Shown here in pieces: positions 7,233-16,587 of a stretch of 64,000 nucleotides of DNA; positions within the stretch are counted from its first letter, which is position 1; the number at the start of each line of letters is the position of its first letter. The notes beneath the pieces are model-generated. The model ran no database searches. It was given only the letters and a program-made list of their open reading frames with translations, and was not told the DNA's origin. The stretch is from the NCBI RefSeq assembly GCF_016616235.1, contig NZ_CP067100.1:3283001-3347000 (forward strand), in the 5' to 3' direction. A program made the translations under genes and the position numbers. The DNA is from Bradyrhizobium diazoefficiens. Lineage in GTDB: Bacteria > Pseudomonadota > Alphaproteobacteria > Rhizobiales > Xanthobacteraceae.

Positions 7233-10200
7233 CTACCTCGGGTCTCGGCTATTGCCTTGTACTGCCAGCATCCGCGGCAGGGTGATGATGAACTCTGTAA
7301 ATGCTCCCGGCGCAGTCTCGAAGGCGATCCTGCCGCCGTGCTGTTTGGCGATGATGTCGTGGCTCATCGAAAGGCCCAGCCCGGTGCCTTCGCCAGCGGG
7401 CTTGGTCGTAAAGAAAGGACTGAAGATCTTCGCTCTGACCTCCTCCGGAATCCCGAGGCCGTTGTCGCGGATCCTAATCTCCACTTCATTTGCCAGAGTT
7501 CTCGTGGTGACGCTTAATGCCGGCTCGAAGTCATCGCCGTCAGCTTCCTTACGCTTTTGAGCCGCATAGAAGCCATTGGAGATCAGGTTCAGGAGCACCC
7601 GCGTGATCTCCTGCGGATAAACCTCCGCCGTTCCGGCGTTCGGGTCGAAGTCACGTTTGAGCGTGACGTTAAAACCGGATTTCTCCGCACGGGCGCCGTG
7701 ATAGGCAAGATTGAGGCTTTCCTCGACAATTGCATTGATGTCGGTCGGACGACGTTCGCCGGCGCCCTCGCGCGAATGCAGCAACATGTTCTTGACGATG
7801 GAATCGGCGCGTTTGCCGTGCTGGACGACCTTCTCGAGGTTACCCTTCAGCATCTGCGCAAGCTCGTCTACGTCTGCGCGGATCTTCTCATCGAGTTCCG
7901 CATTTCCGAGCAGCTCGTTGAGCTCGCCGATCAATTCGGCGGACAGAGAAGAGAAATTGTTGACGAAATTGAGCGGATTCTTGATCTCGTGGGCGATGCC
8001 AGCGGTGAGCTGGCCGAGGGATGCGAGCTTCTCGGTCTGCACCAGGCGGTCCTGGGCGGCGCGCAATTCATCGAGGGACTTGGCTAATTCGCGGGTGCGA
8101 GCTTGAACCTCATCGAATAAGCGGACGTTGCCAAGCGCGATCACCGCCTGATCGCCGAAGGTCTGCAGGAGCGTGACTTGCTTGTCGCTGAAGGGCTGCA
8201 CCTCGGTGCGACGAAGTACGATCGCACCAATGCTCTCACCTTCCCTTAGCATCGGCACGGCAAGAATGGTCCGGCAACCATCCTGTCGTGACATCGCCTG
8301 CGCAACAGGAAAGTTGCGGCCTTCGTCGGAGAGGACGTCATGCAAGTGTATCGGCACCCGCTCGGCAATTGCCAGCCCCGACACGGAGGTGCGGTCGTCG
8401 ATCCATGTCTGAGTTCCCATTCCGATCGGTCCGTGATGCGCGCGAACGACGAGATTCTGGCCGTCCTTCAGGACTACCACCGAATCATAGGCCGCGCAGA
8501 GCTCGCAGGCGCTCTCGACGATGGTGCGCAGGACCGGCTCAACGTCGGTCGGCGAGGAGGCGATCACCTTGAGAATGTTGGCACTTCCAGTCTGATAGGT
8601 GAGAGCCTCGGAGAGGTCGCGCGTCTTCGCCTGCACTTGTTCAAACAATTTAACGTTCTCGATCGCGATCACCGCTTGATCGGCGAACGTCGCTACCAGT
8701 TCGACCTGCTTGTCCTCGAAGGAACCGACGGTGAAGCGAAACAGGTTGATGACACCGAAGGCGTGCCCCTCCCGGACGAGCGGGACACCCAGCGCGGCAC
8801 GCATGCCAATGAGCTTCTGTGCTTGCGGGCGATTGAAGTCGGGATCAGCAAGTAAATCCGGGACGCGAACGGGACGACCATCGAGAATAGTTCGGCCGAA
8901 AATCGAGCCGCGGTCTGCCTTCGTCGTGTAGGTCTGGAAGTGCTCGATCCATTCGGGTTTGCAGCCATACGCGGCGGCAAGCCGGTAATTTCCCTCGTGC
9001 TCGTAACGGATCGTTCCAATCTCGGCGTCGCACAGCCGACAGGCTGACGAGAGCAGGGCATCCAGCACGGTCCGCAGATCGAAGGCCGAGCGACTGATCA
9101 CCTTGAGTACATCGGCGGTCGCGGTCTGCCGCTGCAAGGCCTCGCTCAACTCATGCGTCTTGAACCGAACCTGCTCGAACAGACGCGCGTTCTCGATAGC
9201 GATCACTGCCTGGTCGGCGAAGGTTTGCAGTAACTGCACGTGGTGATCTACGAACGACCCCGCTTCGAGCCGCGTCACGCTGATGAGGCCGATCGGAACA
9301 TTGGCGTTCATCAGCGGCGCGAGCAGCATGCTGCGAAAGCCACGCGCCCGAGCGATCTGCTTGATCTGGGAGTCCGGAAGAGTCTCGATATCGCCAATCT
9401 GAATCGGTTTGCCAGCTTGTGCGAGCCTGAACGGCTCGAAGCGGCCAACGGGCGTCGGAAATCCGGCCTTCAGCACCTCGTCGGCGGCCGAGCTTGTCGG
9501 CGTGAAGGCCGCAAGGTGCGCAATATCGTCGACGAAGCGGAATACCGCCGTCGAAAAGCCGCCGATCAGCCGCTTAGCACTGCTCGCGATGGCGTCGAAG
9601 ACCGGCTGTACGTCGGAGGGCGAGGAGGCAATCATCTTTAGGATGTCAGCAGTAGCGGTCTGCCGCTCCAGCGTGTCCCTGGTCTCGTTGAAGAGGCGCG
9701 CATTCTCGATCGCCATCGCTGCGTGGCCGGCAAAGCTCTGCAGCAGTACGAGCTCATTATCGGAAAACGGCTCGAGCCGGTCGCGGTGGACGATCAGAGC
9801 GCCGATCGCCTTGCCTTGGATGCGCAGCGGCGTGCCGCAGATCGTCCGGGTGCCGGCAGCCCGGGCGTGCGGCAGGTCGGAGAACTCGGCTAGATCGGGA
9901 TCGGGATCGTCGAGATTCGGCACGTGGATTTGCACATTTCGAGCGACCACCGCGCCTGGCATGTTGCGGCCGCGGAGGTTGATGGCCCTGAGCGATAGGT
10001 CCGCACGGACGAGCCGGTCGCTCACGCCGTTCCGGTAGGCCTTGCTGCATTCGTCGTTCCCGGCAAGCTGGATCGAGACGCTGGAGGCACCAATCAGCCG
10101 GGCGGTAGTCTCCGCTATTTGTTCCAGAGCTCGGTCGGCATCACCCGAGGTGCTCGCAATTGTTGCAAGGATATCCGCGCTGGCCGTCTGGCAACCCTGC

Positions 10201-10325
10201 GATTGTGCGAGCTCGCGCCGCAGGCTTTCGGTCTCGGCGGCGCTCGACTGGAGCTTCTGTTCTAGCTCGGCGATCCTGCGCGCAACATCGCCGTCTTGGG
10301 ACAGCGCGGTCATCGATAAATCCAT
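7233..10325 (-). CDS. cytoplasmic multi-GAF sensor histidine kinase
   Basis: 1030 residues. A short coiled coil (residues ~15-45) precedes four GAF-type sensory domains at roughly 55-205, 230-385, 415-565 and 590-745, joined by near-identical linkers (DQAVIAIENARLF and TATADVLKVI-like blocks). The HisKA phosphorylation site is His779 in AHEIKNPL. The HATPase domain has its N-box at NLISNGFYAA, then DNGLGIP and GTGLGLSMS, at ~905-1020. There are no membrane segments, so it senses a cytoplasmic signal. No response regulator is adjacent, so this is an orphan kinase. The linker repetition suggests growth by internal GAF duplication. Confidence 0.92.
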   Translation of the reverse strand: MDLSMTALSQDGDVARRIAELEQKLQSSAAETESLRRELAQSQGCQTASADILATIASTSGDADRALEQIAETTARLIGASSVSIQLAGNDECSKAYRNGVSDRLVRADLSLRAINLRGRNMPGAVVARNVQIHVPNLDDPDPDLAEFSDLPHARAAGTRTICGTPLRIQGKAIGALIVHRDRLEPFSDNELVLLQSFAGHAAMAIENARLFNETRDTLERQTATADILKMIASSPSDVQPVFDAIASSAKRLIGGFSTAVFRFVDDIAHLAAFTPTSSAADEVLKAGFPTPVGRFEPFRLAQAGKPIQIGDIETLPDSQIKQIARARGFRSMLLAPLMNANVPIGLISVTRLEAGSFVDHHVQLLQTFADQAVIAIENARLFEQVRFKTHELSEALQRQTATADVLKVISRSAFDLRTVLDALLSSACRLCDAEIGTIRYEHEGNYRLAAAYGCKPEWIEHFQTYTTKADRGSIFGRTILDGRPVRVPDLLADPDFNRPQAQKLIGMRAALGVPLVREGHAFGVINLFRFTVGSFEDKQVELVATFADQAVIAIENVKLFEQVQAKTRDLSEALTYQTGSANILKVIASSPTDVEPVLRTIVESACELCAAYDSVVVLKDGQNLVVRAHHGPIGMGTQTWIDDRTSVSGLAIAERVPIHLHDVLSDEGRNFPVAQAMSRQDGCRTILAVPMLREGESIGAIVLRRTEVQPFSDKQVTLLQTFGDQAVIALGNVRLFDEVQARTRELAKSLDELRAAQDRLVQTEKLASLGQLTAGIAHEIKNPLNFVNNFSSLSAELIGELNELLGNAELDEKIRADVDELAQMLKGNLEKVVQHGKRADSIVKNMLLHSREGAGERRPTDINAIVEESLNLAYHGARAEKSGFNVTLKRDFDPNAGTAEVYPQEITRVLLNLISNGFYAAQKRKEADGDDFEPALSVTTRTLANEVEIRIRDNGLGIPEEVRAKIFSPFFTTKPAGEGTGLGLSMSHDIIAKQHGGRIAFETAPGAFTEFIITLPRMLAVQGNSRDPR

Positions 10326-10891
10326 ATCGTCCAGCGCCCGCCGGCGCCAAAATCATCTAAAAACCAATTACTCCACGCTCAAGCTGAGCCGGCCAGCGAT
10401 ATCGTTGCAGATATTGGGCCAACCGTCGAGTACCGTTCAGGTTCCGGGACGAGGCAGCTCGGCTCCTGGTGGTGAACTCGAGCAGCTACGTGTCGTCTTC
10501 CACCTCTGGCTAATGCGGCTGACCTCTGGCACGACGCCTCAAGCCCCTTGGCCAGCCGAAGCTGCGGGCCCGGCGGCATAGTGGCCGGCGGTTTAGACGA
10601 ATTATTGAGCGGGATCGACGTGATCGGAATCCGTTGGCGGACCGCAGCTCGAAATCTCAAAAGCGGCGGGCGTCGGCTTCGGGTCACTATCCGATATCGA
10701 CCGAGCGGGCCTCGATCTTCTAGACTCCGCTAGTGGCGGTTATCCGACGCCAGGCACAGCAATTCAGTCGGCCATCGGCACGTTTGCTCGTTCCAAGATT
10801 GCTCTGAGCTGAAGCATGCTTTTCTTATCGGCCACTCTGCTGCGTCAGCGCGGAGATCATGCTTAGACAAGAAACCAAGCGCGATGGCTCT
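10326..10891. other. 566-bp gap with no recognisable gene
   Basis: The stretch has stop codons scattered in all frames and only short low-quality ORFs on either strand. No tRNA, repeat family or gene remnant was recognised. It should contain the promoter of the histidine kinase near its left end. Confidence 0.5.
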
Positions 10892-12403
10892 TCATTCCAA
10901 TTTCGTCGCTTTATTGTCGTCGCCAAAACGGCGGGCCAGCGGCATCAGCACCACGAAGGTCGCGAGCCAGACCATCCGCGCGCCGTAGCGGTCGTGCGGG
11001 CCGGAGATCACGCCGCAGATGAAGGCGTTGCCGAGCAGCGCCAGCGTGACGGTCGCCGCCAGCAGCGTCAGGTCGTCGAGCCGGCGGTTTGCGAGCGAAT
11101 AGGCGAGCAGCGTCACCAGCCCCAGCATCGAGATCAGCGCGACCGGAACGTGCAGCCGGTTGACGGCGTCGAAGTTGAGCTCCCAGTGCTGCTGGCGCGC
11201 CGCGCGCATCGGTGTGACCTGCGCCGGGATGTAGCGTTCGATGATGCCGTAGGTGTGCGGAATCCAGACCGTAGTGCCTTCGCCGGTCGCCACATGCAGC
11301 AATTGTTGTCCCATCGCCCGCAACGCCGCGCCGGCCTGCCAGGCCGGATAATCGGCGAGCGACTGCACGACGATGTTGCCCATCTCCTCGTTCAGCCCAT
11401 CGAAGCGGCCGAGCGTGTTGAACATGCTCTTGCCCCACAAGAACTCATCGGCGGTCGCCGGCAATTCGTTGCGATAGGGACAAAGCTTGAAGTCTTCGCG
11501 CGGGCAATGGTCGTTGAGGAAACGCGCGACGATGCCGTCCTGCATCATGCGGCCGAAAGCGACGCCGTAGCCGCCGGGAGTCCAGGCCCATTTGCCCGAC
11601 AGTGCATGGTTCGCCGACACCAGCATCAGGGCGCCCGCGACGATGGTCAGGCTCGCCTGCGCCAATCCGGCAATCGGCAGACGCTGCTTGAGGAACGGCC
11701 ACGCCATCCAACCGACGGCGCAGAGGCCGAGCAGCACGCCGAGCGTGCCGCTGTGGGTCGCGGCGGCGAAGGCGGTGAAGACGAACAGCGAGATTTTTTC
11801 GAGCACCGAAATCCGGCCTGCGCCGACCACCAGCAGGAACAGCGACAGGATCGAGAGCCCGGCAAAAATGTCGGTGAGCAGCATGCTGGCGAGCCAGGGC
11901 AGTGCGGTCGACAGCATCAGCAACAGGCTGATCGCAACGAAGCGGAAGGTTTGCATCAGGCCTAGCACGCGCAAGGTGAGCTGCAGCAGCCATAATGTCG
12001 CCAGCGACTGGACCGCGAGGTTGATCCAGAAACCAAAATTCTCACCATAGTGCAGATAGACGCCGAACACGGTGGAGCGGCTCGGGACCAGATAGCCCTC
12101 GTACCAGCGCGCCAGATAGCCGCCGGTATCCCATTGCAACAGCGGATAGCCATTCCAGAACGCCGGCGCGATCATGAGGAGGGGCAGGGTTGCCGCCGCG
12201 AGCCGCAGCCAGAATGTATCAGCGGCGCGCGCGCGCAATTGATCGGTGGTGATGCTCAAGACCGCTCCGTCGTCCTCCGGACCATGCCCGCAATAACCGT
12301 CGAGACGGAATTCACCAATAGTTTGACGCCGCCCGGCTTGAATTTGGCAAAACTCTGACCACTTTGAAGCGACCTTGCCGGGTGGGGCGTCAAAAGAAAT
12401 CAT
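10892..12403 (-). CDS. polytopic membrane protein, possible GT-C glycosyltransferase
   Basis: Up to 503 residues with about eleven hydrophobic helices. The loop after the first helix contains the WNGYPLLQWDTGGYLARWYEG segment, an acidic/aromatic loop reminiscent of the catalytic loop of GT-C mannosyltransferases, but no family assignment is secure. The ATG at 12403 adds ~48 polar residues; a TTG at 12259 with GGAG-type sequences upstream gives a protein starting just before the first helix and may be the true start. A 68-residue loop (PGGYGVAFGRMMQDGIVARF region) between helices includes several Cys residues. Confidence 0.65.
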   Translation of the reverse strand: MISFDAPPGKVASKWSEFCQIQAGRRQTIGEFRLDGYCGHGPEDDGAVLSITTDQLRARAADTFWLRLAAATLPLLMIAPAFWNGYPLLQWDTGGYLARWYEGYLVPSRSTVFGVYLHYGENFGFWINLAVQSLATLWLLQLTLRVLGLMQTFRFVAISLLLMLSTALPWLASMLLTDIFAGLSILSLFLLVVGAGRISVLEKISLFVFTAFAAATHSGTLGVLLGLCAVGWMAWPFLKQRLPIAGLAQASLTIVAGALMLVSANHALSGKWAWTPGGYGVAFGRMMQDGIVARFLNDHCPREDFKLCPYRNELPATADEFLWGKSMFNTLGRFDGLNEEMGNIVVQSLADYPAWQAGAALRAMGQQLLHVATGEGTTVWIPHTYGIIERYIPAQVTPMRAARQQHWELNFDAVNRLHVPVALISMLGLVTLLAYSLANRRLDDLTLLAATVTLALLGNAFICGVISGPHDRYGARMVWLATFVVLMPLARRFGDDNKATKLE

Positions 12404-12547
12404 TGTGATTCAAGGTGTTGGCATGTTTTCGGGGGGCAGGGCGAGGTTCACTCTCAGGCAAGCCCGTCGGGACTTTGTCGCCTAGACTGTGTTATAGAAC
12501 CGGCAAAACGAGCCAATTCCAAAGAGCAGATCCCAAAGAGAAAAATC

Positions 12548-13372
12548 ATGGCAGTGCATCAGGTCAATCCGGGAGGAAAGCTCGCATCGCTCGATCCGAT
12601 CTGGGACCGGATCAGGAGCGAGGCGGAGGACATCGTCCATCGCGAGCCCGAGCTTGCAACCTTCATCTATTCGACGGTGCTGCATCACAGCCGGCTCGAG
12701 GATTCGGTGATCCACCGTCTCGCCGACCGGCTCGATCACTCCGCGTTGTCGGGCGATCTGGTGCGCCAGACCTATGACGAGGCGCTGCGCGACGATCCCG
12801 ATCTCGGCAATGCCTTCCGCGCCGATCTCGTCGCCGTCTACGACCGCGATCCCGCGACCTCGCGCTTCATCGATCCCTTGCTCTACTTCAAGGGCTTTCA
12901 CGCGATCCAGACCCATCGCCTCGCGCACTGGCTCTATCTGAAGGGCCGCAAGGACTTTGCGTATTATCTCCAGAGCCGCGCCTCCGCAGTCTTCCAGACC
13001 GACATCAATCCCGCCGCGCGCATCGGCCGCGGCATCTTCCTCGACCACGCCACCGGCTTCGTCTGCGGCGAGACCGCTGTGATCGAGGACGACGTCTCGA
13101 TCCTGCACGGCGTCACGCTGGGCGGCACCGGCAAGGAGAACGAGGACCGTCATCCGAAGATCCGCCACGGCGTGCTGATCGGCGCCGGCGCAAAGATCCT
13201 CGGCAACATCGAGGTCGGCCATTGCGCGCGCATCGCCGCCGGGTCGGTCGTGGTCAAGCCCGTGCCGCACAATGTCACCGTTGCGGGCGTGCCTGCCAAG
13301 ATCGTCGGCGAAGCCGGCTGCGCCGAGCCCTCGCGCACCATGGATCAGATGATCAACGCCATGGGACTCTGA
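12548..13372 (+). CDS. cysE: serine O-acetyltransferase
   Basis: 274 residues. The N-terminal helical SATase domain (residues ~15-150) is followed by a left-handed beta-helix of hexapeptide repeats with the family hallmarks DHATGFVCGET, HGVTLGGTGKENEDRHP and GAGAKILGNI. It transfers acetyl from acetyl-CoA to L-serine, giving the O-acetylserine used by cysteine synthase; the two active-site His residues lie in LDHATG and ILHGVT. CysE enzymes are normally feedback-inhibited by cysteine. DUF3126 follows on the same strand. Confidence 0.97.
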   Translation: MAVHQVNPGGKLASLDPIWDRIRSEAEDIVHREPELATFIYSTVLHHSRLEDSVIHRLADRLDHSALSGDLVRQTYDEALRDDPDLGNAFRADLVAVYDRDPATSRFIDPLLYFKGFHAIQTHRLAHWLYLKGRKDFAYYLQSRASAVFQTDINPAARIGRGIFLDHATGFVCGETAVIEDDVSILHGVTLGGTGKENEDRHPKIRHGVLIGAGAKILGNIEVGHCARIAAGSVVVKPVPHNVTVAGVPAKIVGEAGCAEPSRTMDQMINAMGL

Positions 13373-13395
13373 GACCGGGCTCCGACGTTGGGAAG

Positions 13396-13413
13396 GGCCG
13401 GAATTTTCCGGCC
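13396..13413 (+). terminator. hairpin after cysE, possible terminator
   Basis: A perfect palindrome GGCCGGAA-TT-TTCCGGCC lies 24 bp after the cysE stop. It gives a 7-bp stem with a four-base loop. Only weak T-richness follows, so it may be an attenuating or 3'-stabilising hairpin rather than a strong intrinsic terminator. Confidence 0.45.
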
Positions 13414-13506
13414 TCATGTCGTTCCCGAATTCCTTGGCAATTCATGCTGGCGGTTCGTCGCGTCTCGTCCTAAAACCCGCCGAACAATTTCGATCGGAGA
13501 CTTGCC

Positions 13507-13725
13507 GTGGACGTCAAAGAAGTCAGAAAGTTAGATGCGTATCTGAAGCGGGTATTCGGCAATCCCAAGATTCGCGTCGTGCCGCGGCCGAAGAAGGACG
13601 ATTCCGCCGAGGTCTATATCGGCGAGGAGTTCATCGGCGTGCTCTTCGTCGACGACGAGGACGACGATCGCTCGTTCCAGTTCCAGATGGCGATCCTCGA
13701 GGACGATCTCGTCGATCAGGAGTAG
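13507..13725 (+). CDS. DUF3126 family protein
   Basis: A 72-residue acidic cytoplasmic protein (VRKLDAYLKRVFGNPKIRVV near the start, a DDEDDD run in the second half). Sequence and size fit DUF3126, a small alphaproteobacterial family of unknown function; the assignment rests on recognition without a search. GTG start at 13507 with a GGAG Shine-Dalgarno at 13495-13498. It sits 134 bp behind cysE; this neighbourhood is common in Rhizobiales, to my knowledge. Confidence 0.8.
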   Translation: MDVKEVRKLDAYLKRVFGNPKIRVVPRPKKDDSAEVYIGEEFIGVLFVDDEDDDRSFQFQMAILEDDLVDQE

Positions 13726-13802
13726 TTGTCACACGTCATTGCGGGTGAAGCATTGTCTTCGCCGTGCTCGCAATGAAGCCGTGCGGGCGACAGCGCGGCG
13801 TT

Positions 13803-13950
13803 CTCTCGTGTCCCGGACGCATTGCAGCGCCCTCAGCGTTGCAGTGCAGAGCCGGGACCCAGAAAGCCACACAGCGCATCTCTGCAACATGGGCCCCGGC
13901 TCTGCAGCGCACCGTTGAACGGACGCTGCGCTGCGTCCCGGGCACGCACG
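13803..13950. repeat. dispersed ~145-bp nested-palindrome element, copy 1
   Basis: Outer arms (GTGTCCCGGACGC at the left, GCTGCGTCCCGGGCAC at the right) enclose inner arms GCAGAGCCGGGACCCA and TGGGCCCCGGCTCTGC. The same arrangement recurs at 49810-49950. Short ORFs across it are by-products. It lies between DUF3126 and a convergent thioesterase gene. Elements of this kind are frequent between bradyrhizobial genes. Confidence 0.85.
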
Positions 13951-14001
13951 AAGATCGAGCCGCGCTCTCTCCACGAACGACAGCTCCGCAATCGCATAAC
14001 T

Positions 14002-14397
14002 CTATTTCCTTGCAAGAATGCGCAGCCGCGCCGTGGCATCGGCGACTATGATGCCCGCGGCATCGACGAGCTCGGCTTGCACGACCATGTCGCGCTCCGT
14101 CCGTTCGGCGACCCATGCCCGCGCCGTGATGGCTCCGACCGCCGCCGGCTTCAGGAAGCGCGTATCGAGGCTCCTGGTCACCACCGTCAGGCCGGGCGCG
14201 AGCGCCGCCAGCGCGCAAATCCCGGTGGCGGAGTCCAGCATCGCCGCCAGGAATCCGCCCTGGATCGTCCCGTGCCTGTTGGTGAACGCCTGCTGAGCCC
14301 TAAAGCGGATCAGCGCACGCCCGCCCTCGTCGAAGCCAAGCCATTCGCGTCCGAGCAGTTCGGCACCGGGCGGGAGATGTGTTGCCGCATCGTTCAC
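14002..14397 (-). CDS. PaaI-type hotdog-fold thioesterase
   Basis: 131 residues with the hotdog-fold thioesterase core: NRHGTIQGGFLAAMLDSATG near residues 40-60 contains the HG-x-x-x-GG motif and acidic residue that bind and hydrolyse the acyl-CoA thioester. TRFLKPAAVG and later strands complete the fold. Family members hydrolyse (hydroxy)phenylacetyl-CoA or medium acyl-CoAs; the substrate here is unknown. Cytoplasmic, no signal. Convergent with the repeat at 13803-13950. Confidence 0.88.
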   Translation of the reverse strand: MNDAATHLPPGAELLGREWLGFDEGGRALIRFRAQQAFTNRHGTIQGGFLAAMLDSATGICALAALAPGLTVVTRSLDTRFLKPAAVGAITARAWVAERTERDMVVQAELVDAAGIIVADATARLRILARK

Positions 14398-14600
14398 GTC
14401 GATTGCCCCATGATGGCATCATGCCACTGTTTCGCCCGACGGGTCAAGCGCGACTTCGAAAAACGCGAATTATCGAAAATACGAAATCATGGCAGACGCT
14501 TGGCTACTGTGCATGGGGTTGTTTTCGAGATTTTTTGATCAAGGAGGCGCCGGGGTCGTAGCTGCAAGCCGCTTTCGCGGCGGGCTTGCCAGGGCCGCGC

Positions 14601-15308
14601 TCAGCCCTTCGGCCCGCGGAGCTGCGCCGTCAGCCGCTCCATCGTCTCCGCGACCTCGCGCCATTGCGACAGCCAGCTGCGTGGAAAGCGGAAGGTGAGG
14701 TCGGCGCCGCCGATGCGGCGCTCGGACAGGCACATGCCCGGGGTCGCCGCATCGCGGGTGCAGCGCGCTGTCAGCGCGGGGTTTGCGGCGGAATAGAGGT
14801 CTTCGCCGCCGTAAGGGGTCTCGGTGCGGAATATGCGCATCGTCAGCCCGTCCTCGGGCTGGGTTGCGGCCTGGTCGAGATAGCGCGGATAGATCGTGGC
14901 GGTGCGCTGCTCGGGCGAGAGCGCGTCGTGATGGGCCGCGATCGACAGGAAGATGCGGTCGATCGATTGCACCGCCACTTCCACGGTGTCGGCGGTGACG
15001 TGCTTGGGCGCGCCGGGCGGCTCCAGGGAAGGGTAGAGGAAGTCGAGATCGATGCGCTCCTGCGGCCCGGAGTGCCGCTGGATCTTCATGCGGATCGCCG
15101 CCGTCGGCAGGTTGAACAGCGTGCCGCCGATGCTCACCGGCAGCTTGTCCGGCGCGTTCGCGCCGCTGGTGCCCCAGGTCGGCCACAACAGATAGGCGAC
15201 CAGCGCGACCGCGCCGGCCGCCGCCGCGCCGCCGAGCACGATCGGGACGACATGCGCCCGCGTGCGCGTCCGGGGAAACCTGAGGGGAACTGCCGAAAAC
15301 ATCGTCAT
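14601..15308 (-). CDS. hypothetical membrane-anchored protein
   Basis: 235 residues from the ATG at 15308. An upstream ATG at 15395 would add 29 Arg-rich residues of doubtful value. A single hydrophobic helix at residues ~20-42 (VPIVLGGAAAAGAVALVAYL) anchors a ~190-residue periplasmic domain with two Cys residues (TARCTRD, GMCLSE) near the C-terminus that could pair. No known domain recognised. The divergent gene at 15526 shares the upstream region, which holds a CtrA-like box. Confidence 0.6.
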   Translation of the reverse strand: MTMFSAVPLRFPRTRTRAHVVPIVLGGAAAAGAVALVAYLLWPTWGTSGANAPDKLPVSIGGTLFNLPTAAIRMKIQRHSGPQERIDLDFLYPSLEPPGAPKHVTADTVEVAVQSIDRIFLSIAAHHDALSPEQRTATIYPRYLDQAATQPEDGLTMRIFRTETPYGGEDLYSAANPALTARCTRDAATPGMCLSERRIGGADLTFRFPRSWLSQWREVAETMERLTAQLRGPKG

Positions 15309-15437
15309 GAGTTGCGCTAGCCGGATGCCGGCCGCTGGCCGACGAATCAGCCGCGAATATGCCATGCGGCGGCGATTTCGCGCAGGCGTTCCCACCTGCG
15401 GGCACGGGGAGGGTCATGCGCGGGCCGGCCGGCGGCG

Positions 15438-15452
15438 TTAACCTTCCCTTAA
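15438..15452. promoter_or_regulatory. candidate CtrA box TTAA-N7-TTAA
   Basis: TTAA at 15438-15441 and TTAA at 15449-15452 are separated by exactly seven bases, matching the alphaproteobacterial CtrA consensus TTAA-N7-TTAA(C). It lies 74 bp before the ATG at 15526 and about 130 bp upstream of the divergent gene at 15308. Assignment rests on motif match alone. Confidence 0.45.
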
Positions 15453-15525
15453 GGATAATGTAGCGTTAACCAGCACTTTTTGTCACAGGAAGGCTCCTCG
15501 CGTGGCGTAAGGACGGACCGTTCCG

Positions 15526-15855
15526 ATGACACCTGAAGCTCTCAACACCTTCTTCTCGATCGGCATCGGTTTCGCGCTCGCCGGCGCGCTCGTGAATGGA
15601 TATCAGGCGGCCACGCAGCGGCCCGCCGGCTTCGGCCTGTTGCAGGCCGGCGTCGCGCCGAAGACCTTCGCGGCGGTGCCGTTCCTGGTGTTCGCGGCGC
15701 CCTTCATCATCATGCGCAACACCCTGCGCGGCATGCGGCTGGAAAGCCGCCGCTTCGAATTCGTGATGATGGCGACGGTCATCGCCGGCTTCTGGAGCAT
15801 GATGAGCGGCACCTTCTTCCTGATGACGCTGCGCGCCGCCGGCGTGCTGGTCTGA
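15526..15855 (+). CDS. small three-helix membrane protein (DUF6949-like)
   Basis: 109 residues with three hydrophobic segments at about 8-28, 45-65 and 80-105 and a short basic loop (RNTLRGMRLESRRFE). I tentatively relate it to the DUF6949 family found in Rhizobiales; that name is from memory. No catalytic residues. A strong hairpin terminator follows the stop by 13 bp, so it is probably a single-gene transcript, possibly controlled by the CtrA-like box upstream. Confidence 0.7.
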   Translation: MTPEALNTFFSIGIGFALAGALVNGYQAATQRPAGFGLLQAGVAPKTFAAVPFLVFAAPFIIMRNTLRGMRLESRRFEFVMMATVIAGFWSMMSGTFFLMTLRAAGVLV

Positions 15856-15868
15856 TATCCGCGTGCCG

Positions 15869-15900
15869 GCCGGCCCTTTGCTTCAGGGCCGGCGTTTCGC
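15869..15900 (+). terminator. intrinsic terminator after the 15526 gene
   Basis: Nine-base-pair perfect stem GCCGGCCCT / AGGGCCGGC (15869-15877 and 15885-15893) with a seven-base loop, followed by GTTTCGC. The short T-run makes it a moderate rho-independent terminator. Confidence 0.65.
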
Positions 15901-15931
15901 TATGGCTGGGTCAACATGACAGGAGACCTCC

Positions 15932-16462
15932 ATGGCGATTTATGAGCTCGACGGGCAGGCGCCCGATCTTCCCGCCGACGGCAATTATTTCATCGCGGAG
16001 ACCGCGACCGTAATCGGCCGCGTGCGCCTGAAGGCGGGTGCGAGCGTCTGGTTCGGCGCGGTGCTGCGCGGCGATAATGAGTGGATCGAGATCGGCGAGA
16101 GTGCCAATGTACAGGACGGCTCGACCTGCCACACCGATCTCGGCTTTCCCATGGTCATCGGCAGGAACTGCACCGTCGGCCACAACGTCATCCTGCACGG
16201 CTGCACGATCGAGGAGGGCGCGCTGATCGGCATGGGCTCGATCGTGATGAACGGCGCGAAGATCGGCCGCAACAGCATCGTCGGTGCAGGCTCGGTCATC
16301 ACCGAGGGCAAGGAGTTTCCCGAACGTTCGCTGATCATCGGCTCGCCCGCGCGCGTGATCCGCACGCTCGATGACGCGCAGGTTCAGAAGATGGGAAGCG
16401 CGGCGAAATTCTATGTCGCCAACGGTCCGCGTTTCACCAAGGGACTGAAGCGTATCGGATGA
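15932..16462 (+). CDS. gamma-carbonic anhydrase-like hexapeptide protein
   Basis: 176 residues forming a left-handed beta-helix of hexapeptide repeats (ATVIGRVRLKAGASVWFGAV, GALIGMGSIVMNGAKIGRNS). The three metal-ligand histidines of the gamma-CA family are in place: CHTDLGF, VGHNVIL and LHGCTI. The family includes the Cam enzyme and the CaiE/PaaY group; many members are of uncertain activity. An AGGAGA Shine-Dalgarno precedes the ATG. Cytoplasmic, probably trimeric. Confidence 0.92.
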   Translation: MAIYELDGQAPDLPADGNYFIAETATVIGRVRLKAGASVWFGAVLRGDNEWIEIGESANVQDGSTCHTDLGFPMVIGRNCTVGHNVILHGCTIEEGALIGMGSIVMNGAKIGRNSIVGAGSVITEGKEFPERSLIIGSPARVIRTLDDAQVQKMGSAAKFYVANGPRFTKGLKRIG

Positions 16463-16587
16463 GAGATGGATGCGGCCGCGTCGGTCCGGCGCGGTTCCAT
16501 ACCGTAACAATACAGGGCGCCGGTTTAATCTTCTGCTAGCGCAACCAGGTTTAGCTTGGTGCGCTTTCAACCAGAAGGAGAGGCGCC

